Positions 56,490-64,000 of a stretch of DNA of 64,000 nucleotides are shown one piece after another. The position numbers and the translations under genes were made by a program. A model generated the notes under the pieces. It was not told the DNA's origin. It searched no databases and worked only from the letters and a program-made list of their open reading frames with translations. The stretch spans positions 87,679 through 151,678 of the forward strand of contig NZ_QXML01000005.1 of the NCBI RefSeq assembly GCF_003583985.1. Direction: 5' to 3'. Within the stretch, counting starts at the first letter, position 1, and each line of letters opens with the position of its first letter. Source of the DNA: Algoriphagus lacus (GTDB lineage: Bacteria; Bacteroidota; Bacteroidia; Cytophagales; Cyclobacteriaceae).

Positions 56490-56514
56490 TCCGCTCAAGA
56501 TCAGAAGCGCATTT

Positions 56515-57834
56515 GTGAAAAAAGTAGCCTTTTATACACTGGGTTGTAAGCTAAACTTCTCAGAAACTTCCACAATCGGTAGGCAATTCGAGGAAAAAGG
56601 GTTTCTGAAAGTCGATTTTCAGGAAAATCCGGATATTTTCATCATCAACACCTGCTCGGTGACTGAGAATGCCGATAAGAAGTGTAAAAAGATTGTCAAA
56701 GAGGCTAAAAAGATCTCTCCCGACTCCTATGTGGCCATCATCGGCTGCTATGCACAACTTAAACCACGCGAAATCTCTGAAATTGAAGGTGTAGATGCCG
56801 TATTGGGTGCAGCGGAGAAGTTCCGCCTGATCGAACTACTCGACGGATTTGCCAAAGTGCAGGAAACCAAAGTCCTCGCTTCGGAAATCACCGAAGCCAA
56901 ATCCTTCAACAACGCCTATTCCATCAATGACCGGACCCGAACTTTCCTCAAAGTTCAGGACGGATGCAATTACGGCTGTGCATTTTGCACCATTCCCCTG
57001 GCAAGAGGAAAAAGCAGAAGCAATACCATTGAATCTGTACTGGCATCAGCCCGGGAAATCGCAGCAACTGATGTGAAGGAAATCGTGCTCACTGGAGTCA
57101 ATATCGGTGACTTTGGAATCGTGGAAGGGAAGCGGGTCGAGCGATTCGCTGATTTAGTGTTTGCGCTGGATGAAGTGGAAGGAATTGACCGATTCCGGAT
57201 TTCCTCCATCGAACCCAATCTCCTGACCAATGAAATCATCGAGTTTGTGTCCCGATCCAAGCGGTTTGTGCCGCATTTTCACATTCCGCTTCAGTCTGGT
57301 TCCAATACGGTCTTACGAAGAATGGGCCGTCGCTACCTGCGCGAACTCTATGAAGACCGCGTGAGCAAAATCAAAACCCTCATGCCTAATGCCTGCATCG
57401 GCGTGGATGTGATCGTGGGATTCCCCGGGGAGACCGATGAGCTTTTCCTGGAGACATACAACTTCCTCAATGAACTGGACATCTCCTACCTCCATGTATT
57501 TACTTACTCCGAACGTGCAAATACCCGGGCAGTGGAGATGGATGGGATTGTTCCACTGAAAAAGCGAAACGAGCGATCCAAAATGCTCCGGATACTTTCT
57601 GAGAAAAAGAGAAGGAAGTTTTACGAAGAAAATCTCGGCAATACATTCACGGTACTTTTTGAAGAAGACGTGGAAGATGGCAAAATGCACGGCTTTACTG
57701 AAAACTACATCCGAGTGGCTGCCAAATACGACCCCATGCTGGTCAACGAACTCAAGCAGGTCACCCTCGACACTATCAATCCCTCCGGAAATGTAGAGGT
57801 CAGGGAACCGGAGATGGTGTATGAGCGGCATTGA
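56515..57834 (+). CDS. mtaB: tRNA (N6-L-threonylcarbamoyladenosine(37)-C2)-methylthiotransferase MtaB
   Basis: 439 residues from a GTG at 56515. The N-terminal methylthiotransferase domain holds cysteines in TLGCKLNFSE, INTCSVTE and IIGCYAQ. The radical-SAM cluster is CNYGCAFC (~148-155) and LTGVNIGDFG follows. The C-terminal part has a TRAM-like domain (NTFTVLFEEDVEDGKMHGFTENYIRV). It adds a methylthio group to t6A37 in tRNAs reading ANN codons. The short RLMKN-type alternatives (MiaB, RimO) differ in the CKLN and DVIVGFPGETDE details, which favour MtaB. It is monocistronic. Confidence 0.95.
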   Translation: MKKVAFYTLGCKLNFSETSTIGRQFEEKGFLKVDFQENPDIFIINTCSVTENADKKCKKIVKEAKKISPDSYVAIIGCYAQLKPREISEIEGVDAVLGAAEKFRLIELLDGFAKVQETKVLASEITEAKSFNNAYSINDRTRTFLKVQDGCNYGCAFCTIPLARGKSRSNTIESVLASAREIAATDVKEIVLTGVNIGDFGIVEGKRVERFADLVFALDEVEGIDRFRISSIEPNLLTNEIIEFVSRSKRFVPHFHIPLQSGSNTVLRRMGRRYLRELYEDRVSKIKTLMPNACIGVDVIVGFPGETDELFLETYNFLNELDISYLHVFTYSERANTRAVEMDGIVPLKKRNERSKMLRILSEKKRRKFYEENLGNTFTVLFEEDVEDGKMHGFTENYIRVAAKYDPMLVNELKQVTLDTINPSGNVEVREPEMVYERH

Positions 57835-58137
57835 TTCCCAAAACATTTAAAATTTCACCACTTCGGGACTCTTAGACTGTTAGATTTTTTTAACCTCGGC
57901 ACAGGGGCATTGGAGAAGTAGGATTTTACTTCCAAGGTTAGGAAATGGTGTTTTTTGTGTCGGACTGGTAATCCTAAAACATGACCTCAGAATTTCAAAT
58001 TCCGAAGAACATGAGGAAAGTAAAGTCTTACTGGAAATTCAAACCTCCTTCCTACTCGGCAAACATGAATAAAACCTGCAAGGGCTTGGTCAATGGGTTT
58101 GGTGGAATCCTAATTGCAGATCTTTACCATCTCCCGA
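57835..58137. other. 303-base intergenic region between mtaB and the DUF1254 pair
   Basis: No hairpin with a T tract, promoter match or RNA gene could be recognised. A 57-codon frame starting near 57982 overlaps the convergent gene end and is not supported. Confidence 0.5.
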
Positions 58138-59556
58138 TTATTGGGCTTTTGTAATGGCCGGAGGAGCCCATGATCCATCCATGGCTGCTTGCTCAGGACC
58201 ATACACCCTCAAAACCAGATAAAACGGTTCCTTTGGAGCGGGCAGCCAATTTGCTTTTTGCTCTGAACCGGCAGGCATATCCGGTTGGATGTAGATTGTA
58301 AACCCACCATCCTTGTCATAAACCAAGCCTTCTGTGGTTGAATTTATCAGGAATCGATTGATCGGATTTTTGACCATGTACCCGGCCACACCATCTGCCT
58401 GTTTGTTGTACATAGTGATCGACCAGAAATACTTAGCCGGAGGGATATCCGACTTGTTGAAGTGGACTTTGTAGTTATGTTTGCTTCCGTCCAGGACTTC
58501 ATTGTCGGCATCCACATAGGCTATCGGATAGAACGCTTCCGCCTTATCATTGGCATAGATTCCCACCATTACTGCGGCAGCCCGCAACAACCAGTCACCT
58601 TTGTAAAATTCCCTTGGCCCAAAGGCTTCCATCATATTCCAGCCATTTACCCTTTGGGCAATATTTTCGGCCTTATCCTGAATGTCGGCAATGGCAGCCT
58701 TTATCCCTTTATCAATGGCTGCAAGTACTTCTGGGGAATACTTGGTTGAATCGAAATCAGCACCAGGTGTTATGCCTATTTTCTCAAAGCGCTGAAGCGC
58801 CTCGCTATCTTCGGCATGAAAAGGCTGCAACATGCTCAAGTAAAAATTGACATATTTAATAAACCTGGCGTCTCCAAATTCTTCAGGATTGAGTGGCACC
58901 CAATCAATTTTAGGTACCGGCAAAGGCTCCTTCCCAATGAATTCATCTAGGGATTGAAGTTTGTATCCTTTTTGGATTTGAAGCACATTGGGGAGGTCAT
59001 CATTTCCTTTGAGCTGGGTCCTTCCTATAATCGTGACAAACTGACTCTCGCTGTGAAAAACAGCCTTAAACTTATCTTTTGGTATTTCACCCTTGTAACC
59101 CGGTCCCACAAACAGGTAATCCCCAGCTTCTGTGCCCGTAGTACGGGTGCCGATGAATGCAAAATTGTGGGTAAAAAGGTCTATGCATTGAAACACATAG
59201 TATCTGTCCTTGATTTCCGGGATGGAGAGTACCATGGGTTCAGCCCTTAAATCCAGACCGAAGGGAGTGTAAGGTGTATCTCCATTCATGGTAACCACAT
59301 CCTTACGGGTATCATCCGCGGGAATGGTATCATTCGTAATCCGGTTAAGGGGTCCGCGATAACCCGGGCTTTCGGGCATGGCAGAAAAGTATAAAGCCTG
59401 ATACCCCATCAGCAAAGGATAGGAAAAAATATAGGCTTCTTTGGCAATCGATTCAGCCTCATCGATATCTGAGGTAAGGATGGACTGTTTTTCGGTAGAG
59501 CATGATAGAAACATCCATACCAAACCCAAACAAAGGGTAAGAGAAAACTTTTTCAT
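58138..59556 (-). CDS. DUF1254/DUF1214 family lipoprotein, copy A
   Basis: 472 residues. The lipoprotein signal ends at Cys19 (WMFLSC). The DUF1254 domain (AKEAYIFSYPLLMGYQALYF, NGDTPYTPFGLDLRAEPMVLSIPEI..RYYVFQCIDLFTHNFAFIGTRTTG) is followed by DUF1214 (FNKSDIPPAKYFWSITMYNKQADGVAGYMVKNPINRFLI, then NWLPAPKEPFYLVLRVYGPEQAAMDGSW). The function of these beta-rich envelope proteins is not established. It is the downstream member of a tandem pair with a 12-base gap. Confidence 0.92.
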   Translation of the reverse strand: MKKFSLTLCLGLVWMFLSCSTEKQSILTSDIDEAESIAKEAYIFSYPLLMGYQALYFSAMPESPGYRGPLNRITNDTIPADDTRKDVVTMNGDTPYTPFGLDLRAEPMVLSIPEIKDRYYVFQCIDLFTHNFAFIGTRTTGTEAGDYLFVGPGYKGEIPKDKFKAVFHSESQFVTIIGRTQLKGNDDLPNVLQIQKGYKLQSLDEFIGKEPLPVPKIDWVPLNPEEFGDARFIKYVNFYLSMLQPFHAEDSEALQRFEKIGITPGADFDSTKYSPEVLAAIDKGIKAAIADIQDKAENIAQRVNGWNMMEAFGPREFYKGDWLLRAAAVMVGIYANDKAEAFYPIAYVDADNEVLDGSKHNYKVHFNKSDIPPAKYFWSITMYNKQADGVAGYMVKNPINRFLINSTTEGLVYDKDGGFTIYIQPDMPAGSEQKANWLPAPKEPFYLVLRVYGPEQAAMDGSWAPPAITKAQ

Positions 59557-59568
59557 TGCGTGCTTTTA

Positions 59569-60996
59569 TTAATTGTTGGCAATCATTTTCGGGTTCACCC
59601 ATTTTCCCTGCAATACCTCCTCCTTAGGGCCATAAAGCCTCATCACAGCATAAAAAGGACCTGAAGGAGCAGGAAGCCAATTTGATTCAAGTGCCTTACC
59701 CGGCGATTCACTCTGAATATAGAAGGTGATGGAGCCGTCTTTGTTTTTGACAAAACTATTGAGATGGGTAGAGCTTATCAGGTATTTGTTTAAGGAATTG
59801 TCGACCAACAGTTGAGTTTTCCCATCATACATGGTCAGTGACCAAAACGATTGCACAGGAGGCAATTGACCCGATTCAAATGTGAGGGTATACTTATGTT
59901 TGGAGGCATCGAGGGACTCCCCAAGGTGATCGGTTAGATACATTGGGTAAGTCGCCTCCTGAGCTGAATTCCCATAAATCCCCAAAAAAGCCCCGACAGC
60001 CCTGAGCAAATAGAAATCGTCGAATCCGTAATTTTCTTTTGCACTTTTTTCCAGGAATTCCCGGGTTCCAAATATTTTGGAGCTTCCCAATGGATCGGAA
60101 GACTGGGATTTGATAAAGGCATTCATCTCCTCGAATCCATCGCTCACGCCCTTTTTGATTGCCTCCTGTATTTCCGGATTGAAAGAAGTCAGTTCAAATC
60201 CCTGCTTAGTTCCAATTCCCAATTTTGCAAACTCCGCAAATAAAGAATCCTCCTTTTCAATAGGTTCAATAAACTGGACAACGGCATCAAAGTAGCGGAA
60301 TGAAGCTTCGGTGAATTGATCTCCCTCCACCCATTCAGGAAACACATTCTGGAATTTATTTTCTACCGCTGCTTTGCCCAGATACTCGTTGAGGGTCTGT
60401 ACCTGATATTCATTCTGCAGTTTTTTCACATTGTCCAGATCATTGGCATCAAGGAGTTGGGTGCGGATAATCGTAAAAAAGAGCCCTGTTTCGCAGCGCA
60501 CTACCTGAGTAATACCTTCCGGAATTTCACCCTTCCAATTCTGGTTTGCAATCAGGTAGTTTCCTGCTTTGTTTCCGGTGGTCAAAGAACCGATGTAGAA
60601 AAAGTTGTGTGTATATAAATCGACCAACTGGAAGCTGTAGTATCGGTCGGGGTCCACTTCGGGAACTGACAAAACAAGGGGCTCATTTCGAATGTCACTC
60701 CAAAACATGCAATAAGGAGTGTCGGAATTTGGGGTAACAATCGCTTTATCCTCTGGGGAGAACAGTCGAGCTTCACAGGACTTTTCATTGAAGTCCCCCT
60801 TGTAATCGCCTGAGTTTTTATCAATGGCATTCGCATAGAGCGCTTTATAATTCATGACTAGGGGAAATCCATAAATGAATGCTTTTTTGGCTATTTCCCG
60901 GGCTTCGGAAGGATTAAGTTCTTCGGTTTTTTGGCATTGGGTAAAAAGGAGAATGCCCAAAACCAGGAGGAGGAAAAATCTGGATTTTTGTACCAT
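59569..60996 (-). CDS. DUF1254/DUF1214 family lipoprotein, copy B
   Basis: 475 residues. The lipoprotein signal ends at Cys21 (GILLFTQC). The domain order matches copy A: DUF1254 (AKKAFIYGFPLVMNYKALYANAID, TPNSDTPYCMFWSDIRNEPLVLSVPEV, RYYSFQLVDLYTHNFFYIGSLTTG) then DUF1214 (FESGQLPPVQSFWSLTMYDGKTQLLVDNSLNKYLI, NWLPAPSGPFYAVMRLYGP). The two copies share motifs throughout but differ in most residues, so this is an old duplication. It leads the two-gene unit and is preceded by a long non-coding region. Confidence 0.92.
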   Translation of the reverse strand: MVQKSRFFLLLVLGILLFTQCQKTEELNPSEAREIAKKAFIYGFPLVMNYKALYANAIDKNSGDYKGDFNEKSCEARLFSPEDKAIVTPNSDTPYCMFWSDIRNEPLVLSVPEVDPDRYYSFQLVDLYTHNFFYIGSLTTGNKAGNYLIANQNWKGEIPEGITQVVRCETGLFFTIIRTQLLDANDLDNVKKLQNEYQVQTLNEYLGKAAVENKFQNVFPEWVEGDQFTEASFRYFDAVVQFIEPIEKEDSLFAEFAKLGIGTKQGFELTSFNPEIQEAIKKGVSDGFEEMNAFIKSQSSDPLGSSKIFGTREFLEKSAKENYGFDDFYLLRAVGAFLGIYGNSAQEATYPMYLTDHLGESLDASKHKYTLTFESGQLPPVQSFWSLTMYDGKTQLLVDNSLNKYLISSTHLNSFVKNKDGSITFYIQSESPGKALESNWLPAPSGPFYAVMRLYGPKEEVLQGKWVNPKMIANN

Positions 60997-61685
60997 TTGG
61001 TTTGTGTTGGTTGAATTGAAAAACTGATTTCAAAAAGAACTTGACTAAAGGAAGAATTAAAAAAACCTCCTCAAAAACATGCTAGCTAAGACCTGAAAAG
61101 CATGGCTGATATGGCTAAAACTTAGCTAAAAAGAGCCGATTTCAGGAAAATGGATCGAGCGTAATTGGTTTCAAGAGCTCAAAGAAATTATTTTTTTGGT
61201 TTTATTCAAGAAAAAATGTAATTCTAATACCTACCAATTTATCATTTCTTTATTATACTAACTTTTATTATCCCTTTAAAGCCATTGAATTCAAGCCTTC
61301 GTTGTAAATTTTCAAACTAGCCTAAGATTGGCTAAACCCCAGAAATTCTTCCGCCCATTCTGAGCAGGAATTAGATATAAGAGAGTGGTTGGTGAGTAAT
61401 TTGTTAAGTACTTAAAGGGTAAGGATTCCGGCTTAGTCGGATTGTCTAGTCTCGGGTTAAAGTTGCCGAACTTAGCTTAAGCTGTGGGTTGTGATTTAGA
61501 GGGAAGGTTTCTTGACAGAAACGATCCAGTGAGAATTTGGATTTTGATACCGAGGTATGGAAAAGATTTCTTTTGGGTCGAATTGGAAATCCTACAACTT
61601 AGCCGCGAAGTGGTGAAACTTTTTCATCCCCCCTTCCATTCCTCCCATTTTTTTCTAATTTCATCCTAGGCAAAAACCATTTTTT
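60997..61685. other. 689-base non-coding region with recurrent TTAGCTAA-like palindromes
   Basis: The longest gap in the window, with divergent genes on both sides. TAGCTAAG (61083-61090) and its reverse complement CTTAGCTA (61121-61128) flank 30 bases. CTTAGC recurs at 61471-61476 inside the palindrome AGCTTAAGCT (61474-61483), and again at 61598-61603. A 61-codon frame at 61484-61669 has no family resemblance and is not annotated. The sites could be operators for the divergent genes. Confidence 0.45.
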
Positions 61686-63701
61686 GTGAAAGACCCAATA
61701 CAATTACCCCTGATCGCCGACGAACCCTGGCTCGAACCTTTTGAAGCCGTCATCAAAAAGCGATACGACAATTTCCAATCCGCCATCCGCACCATCAACG
61801 ACTACTCGGGCAGCATCCTCGAGTTTGCGAGGATGCACGAGTACTATGGCGTACACTTCGACAAAATCCGCAAAGGCTGGGTCTATCGCGAATGGGCGCC
61901 CATGGCTCGGCAGCTTTTCCTCATGGGGGACTTTAACTGGTGGGACCGAAATTCCCATCCCCTACGTCGAAACCACCGGGGCGACTGGGAGATTTTCCTG
62001 CCTTTTGAGCAATACAAAAACACCTTTGTTCACCAAAGCCGCATCAAAGTCCGCGTGATCGGTGCCAACGATACCGACCTCGACCGCATTCCGGCCTACA
62101 TCCGTCGGGTGATTCAGGACGAAAAAACCCACGATTTCGCCGGCCAACTCTGGTTTACCGAAAAAGAATACGTCTGGACGGATCAGGATTATTCCCTCCA
62201 GGAAGCCAAGCAAATGCCCCTGATCTACGAATGTCATGTGGGCATGGCACAGGAAAAACTAGGCGTCGGCACCTACCGGGAATTTGAGAAACTCATCCTT
62301 CCCCGCATCAAAGCCGGCGGCTACAATGCCATTCAGTTGATGGCCGTGATGGAGCATCCCTATTACGGTTCCTTCGGCTACCACGTCTCCAATTTCTTTG
62401 CGCCTTCCTCCCGTTTTGGCACACCGGAAGAACTAAAGTCCCTGATCAACACAGCCCATCGCATGGGCATCGCCGTGATCATGGACATCGTGCATTCCCA
62501 CGCAGTCAAAAACGTCAATGAAGGTCTCAACGAATTTGACGGTACGGATGACCTCTACTTCCACCCCGGCGCAAGGGGCTATCACGAGGGCTGGGATTCC
62601 AAGCTCTTCAACTACGGCAAATGGGAAGTGCAGCAGTTTCTCCTCTCTAATATCCGCTACTGGCTGGAGGAGTTTCACTTTGACGGGTTCCGATTCGACG
62701 GGGCCACGTCCATGCTATATCAGCACCACGGACATACTTCGTTCGATTCAGCGGAAAAGTACTTCAATGCCGAGGTGGACGAAGAAGCCGTGCTCTACTT
62801 CCAGCTTGCCAACACACTGATCCATGGCCTGAAACCCAAGGCCCTTTCCATCGCGGAGGAGGTCAGCGGAATGCCGGGACTCTGCCGAAAAGTGGAAGAT
62901 GGTGGCATCGGCTTCGATTTCCGACTGGCTATGGGAGTACCGGACTTCTGGATCAAGACGCTCAAGCACAAGCTGGACGAGCAGTGGGACATGTTTGAGC
63001 TGTGGCACGAACTGACCAACCGACCCAAAAAGGAAAAATCCATCGCCTATGCCGAAAGCCACGATCAGGCGCTGGTCGGGGACAAAAGCATCGCCTTCTG
63101 GCTGATGGACAAGGAGATGTACTTCTCCATGTCGGTGCTGGAGCAAAACCTCGTGGTGGATCGCGGCATCGCCCTGCACAAGATGATCCGTATGATCACG
63201 CTCAGCTTGGGCGGCGAGGGCTACCTCAACTTTATCGGAAACGAATTCGGGCATCCGGAGTGGGTGGACTTCCCCCGACTGGGCAACGACTGGAGCTACC
63301 AATACGCCCGCCGGCAGTGGTCACTGGTAGACACCCCTCACCTGCGCTACCGCCAACTTGACCTGTGGGACAAGGCCATGATCCAACTGGCTCACGACTA
63401 CCACCTACTGGCTACCCCGCCGGCGGAGCAACTCTACCTCGATCCGGACAAGAAGATCCTGGCCTACGAACGGGGCGGACTGATTTTCGTGCATTCCTTC
63501 CATCCGACAGAGTCCTTTTTCGGCCTTCCGATCCGCATGCCTGAGGAGGGCACCTATCACCTACTCCTCCACTCTGACGAGAAAATCTACGGAGGCTTCG
63601 AGCGTCTCGACAAGTCCATTTCCTATCCTACTGACCCAGACCAACAGGTGCATTTGTATGTGCCAAATCGGGTGGTAATGGTGATGGAGAGGAAGAAATA
63701 A
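61686..63701 (+). CDS. glgB: 1,4-alpha-glucan branching enzyme, GH13_8 (eukaryote-like)
   Basis: 671 residues from a GTG. A CBM48 N-domain (YREWAPMARQLFLMGDFNWW) is followed by the GH13 barrel. The nucleophile is Asp338 (DGFRFDGATSM), the acid/base Glu391 (SIAEEVSGMPG) and the third Asp lies in YAESHDQALVGD. The segment GNEFGHPEWVDFPR..NDWSYQYARRQW resembles eukaryotic GBE1-type (GH13_8) more than enterobacterial GlgB. It introduces alpha-1,6 branches into glycogen. Base composition is near 55% GC, clearly above its neighbours, with C-ending codons. No glgA, glgC or glgP lies in view. Confidence 0.95.
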   Translation: MKDPIQLPLIADEPWLEPFEAVIKKRYDNFQSAIRTINDYSGSILEFARMHEYYGVHFDKIRKGWVYREWAPMARQLFLMGDFNWWDRNSHPLRRNHRGDWEIFLPFEQYKNTFVHQSRIKVRVIGANDTDLDRIPAYIRRVIQDEKTHDFAGQLWFTEKEYVWTDQDYSLQEAKQMPLIYECHVGMAQEKLGVGTYREFEKLILPRIKAGGYNAIQLMAVMEHPYYGSFGYHVSNFFAPSSRFGTPEELKSLINTAHRMGIAVIMDIVHSHAVKNVNEGLNEFDGTDDLYFHPGARGYHEGWDSKLFNYGKWEVQQFLLSNIRYWLEEFHFDGFRFDGATSMLYQHHGHTSFDSAEKYFNAEVDEEAVLYFQLANTLIHGLKPKALSIAEEVSGMPGLCRKVEDGGIGFDFRLAMGVPDFWIKTLKHKLDEQWDMFELWHELTNRPKKEKSIAYAESHDQALVGDKSIAFWLMDKEMYFSMSVLEQNLVVDRGIALHKMIRMITLSLGGEGYLNFIGNEFGHPEWVDFPRLGNDWSYQYARRQWSLVDTPHLRYRQLDLWDKAMIQLAHDYHLLATPPAEQLYLDPDKKILAYERGGLIFVHSFHPTESFFGLPIRMPEEGTYHLLLHSDEKIYGGFERLDKSISYPTDPDQQVHLYVPNRVVMVMERKK

Positions 63702-63729
63702 AATAATATACTATTTGATTTAAGTGAAA

Positions 63730-64000
63730 ATGAATGAACTTTTAATAACTGGAGAAATAAATGAAAGTGAAAAAAAAGAAATTGAAAAAATATTTCCAGA
63801 TTATACTGTTATAAAACACAAAACAAAGTCACATTTACTATCCGAAGTAATTCAGATAGTTTTTTACAATTTTGATCTTTTCGTTTTTAGCAGAGATTTT
63901 ATCCTATCGAATTCATTAAATCATTTTTTAAACAGAGTAAAAAAAATGATTGATTTTCTAAATTCAAAAAACAAAATTCCAAGTTCAGTTAATTTTCAAA
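63730..64000 (+). CDS. AT-rich unknown protein, 5' part only
   Basis: The frame opens at ATG 63730 and runs off the window after 90 codons without a stop. The start reads MNELLITGEINESEKKEIEK, followed by IFPDYTVIKHKTKSHLLSEV and the hydrophobic IQIVFYNFDLFVF. GC content is about one quarter, versus more than half in the gene just before it. No family is recognised. It may be the edge of an acquired accessory region. The N-terminal part has a beta-alpha-beta look but no motif I can name. Confidence 0.6.
   Translation, partial: MNELLITGEINESEKKEIEKIFPDYTVIKHKTKSHLLSEVIQIVFYNFDLFVFSRDFILSNSLNHFLNRVKKMIDFLNSKNKIPSSVNFQ

Noticed and set aside
57982..58140. Short frame downstream of mtaB
   Set aside because: No family resemblance, and it extends into the end of the convergent DUF1254 gene.
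61484..61669. 61-codon frame upstream of glgB
   Set aside because: No recognisable motif. It sits in a region with palindromic elements and shows no coding bias like its neighbours.

Overview
The window is a chromosomal segment of a Bacteroidota bacterium, most likely order Cytophagales and close to Algoriphagus or Cyclobacteriaceae. The evidence is a SusC/SusD pair, a type IX secretion plug protein, class III glutamine synthetase, DUF3276 (PUR) and Lacal_2735 family proteins, many Bacteroidota-type lipoproteins, and promoters of the TTG-N19/20-TAnnTTTG type. Species assignment is inference. I saw no rRNA, tRNA, insertion sequence, prophage or CRISPR array.

Layout. (1) 1-13 kb: the end of a DUF4953-type metalloprotease, a TIR/NDT-like plus TRAFs-binding protein, an M3 peptidase, an AI-2E-type permease with an overlapping TPR lipoprotein, a five-PAS hybrid histidine kinase, a PepSY-like/DUF2490 pair, and aconitase. 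(2) 13-20.4 kb: a 7TM histidine kinase, a LuxC-type acyl-CoA reductase divergent from a 2[4Fe-4S] ferredoxin, a PUR-domain protein, a second AI-2E permease coupled to YchF, and a solitary Cas6-like protein. (3) 20.4-35 kb: mostly housekeeping genes. They are the T9SS plug protein, an ABC-F ATPase, a sorbosone-dehydrogenase-like lipoprotein, TetR plus an AarF/UbiB kinase, HslV, the PDH E2 subunit, a YheT hydrolase, a YedK/HMCES protein, FabH with a small partner, a MORN-2 repeat protein, a Lacal_2735 small protein and a cupin. (4) 35.7-53.6 kb: an outer-membrane nutrient-acquisition and oxidation locus. Rightward genes are a ROK regulator, an FG-GAP/ASPIC-UnbV protein coupled to a vanadium-type haloperoxidase/PAP2 enzyme, and a sulfatase. 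Leftward genes are SusC, SusD, a GH18 lipoprotein, a ROK sugar kinase-like protein and an exported FAD oxidoreductase. (5) 54-64 kb: glutamine synthetase III, MtaB, two tandem DUF1254 lipoproteins, a 689-bp non-coding gap, a GC-rich eukaryote-type glycogen branching enzyme and the start of a very AT-rich unknown gene.

How the genes work together. The SusCD-GH18-ROK set fits import and breakdown of an amino-sugar glycan (chitin- or N-glycan-like), with the ROK regulator as a candidate controller. A strong terminator between susD and the GH18 gene suggests tiered expression. The rest is mainly central metabolism, envelope biogenesis and signalling. The items most worth a second look are the Cas6 homologue that has no CRISPR neighbours and seems to lack the aligned catalytic histidine, the bacterial relative of the ASK/MAP3K TRAFs-binding architecture, the ROK kinase without its zinc motif, and the sharp base-composition step at the right edge.
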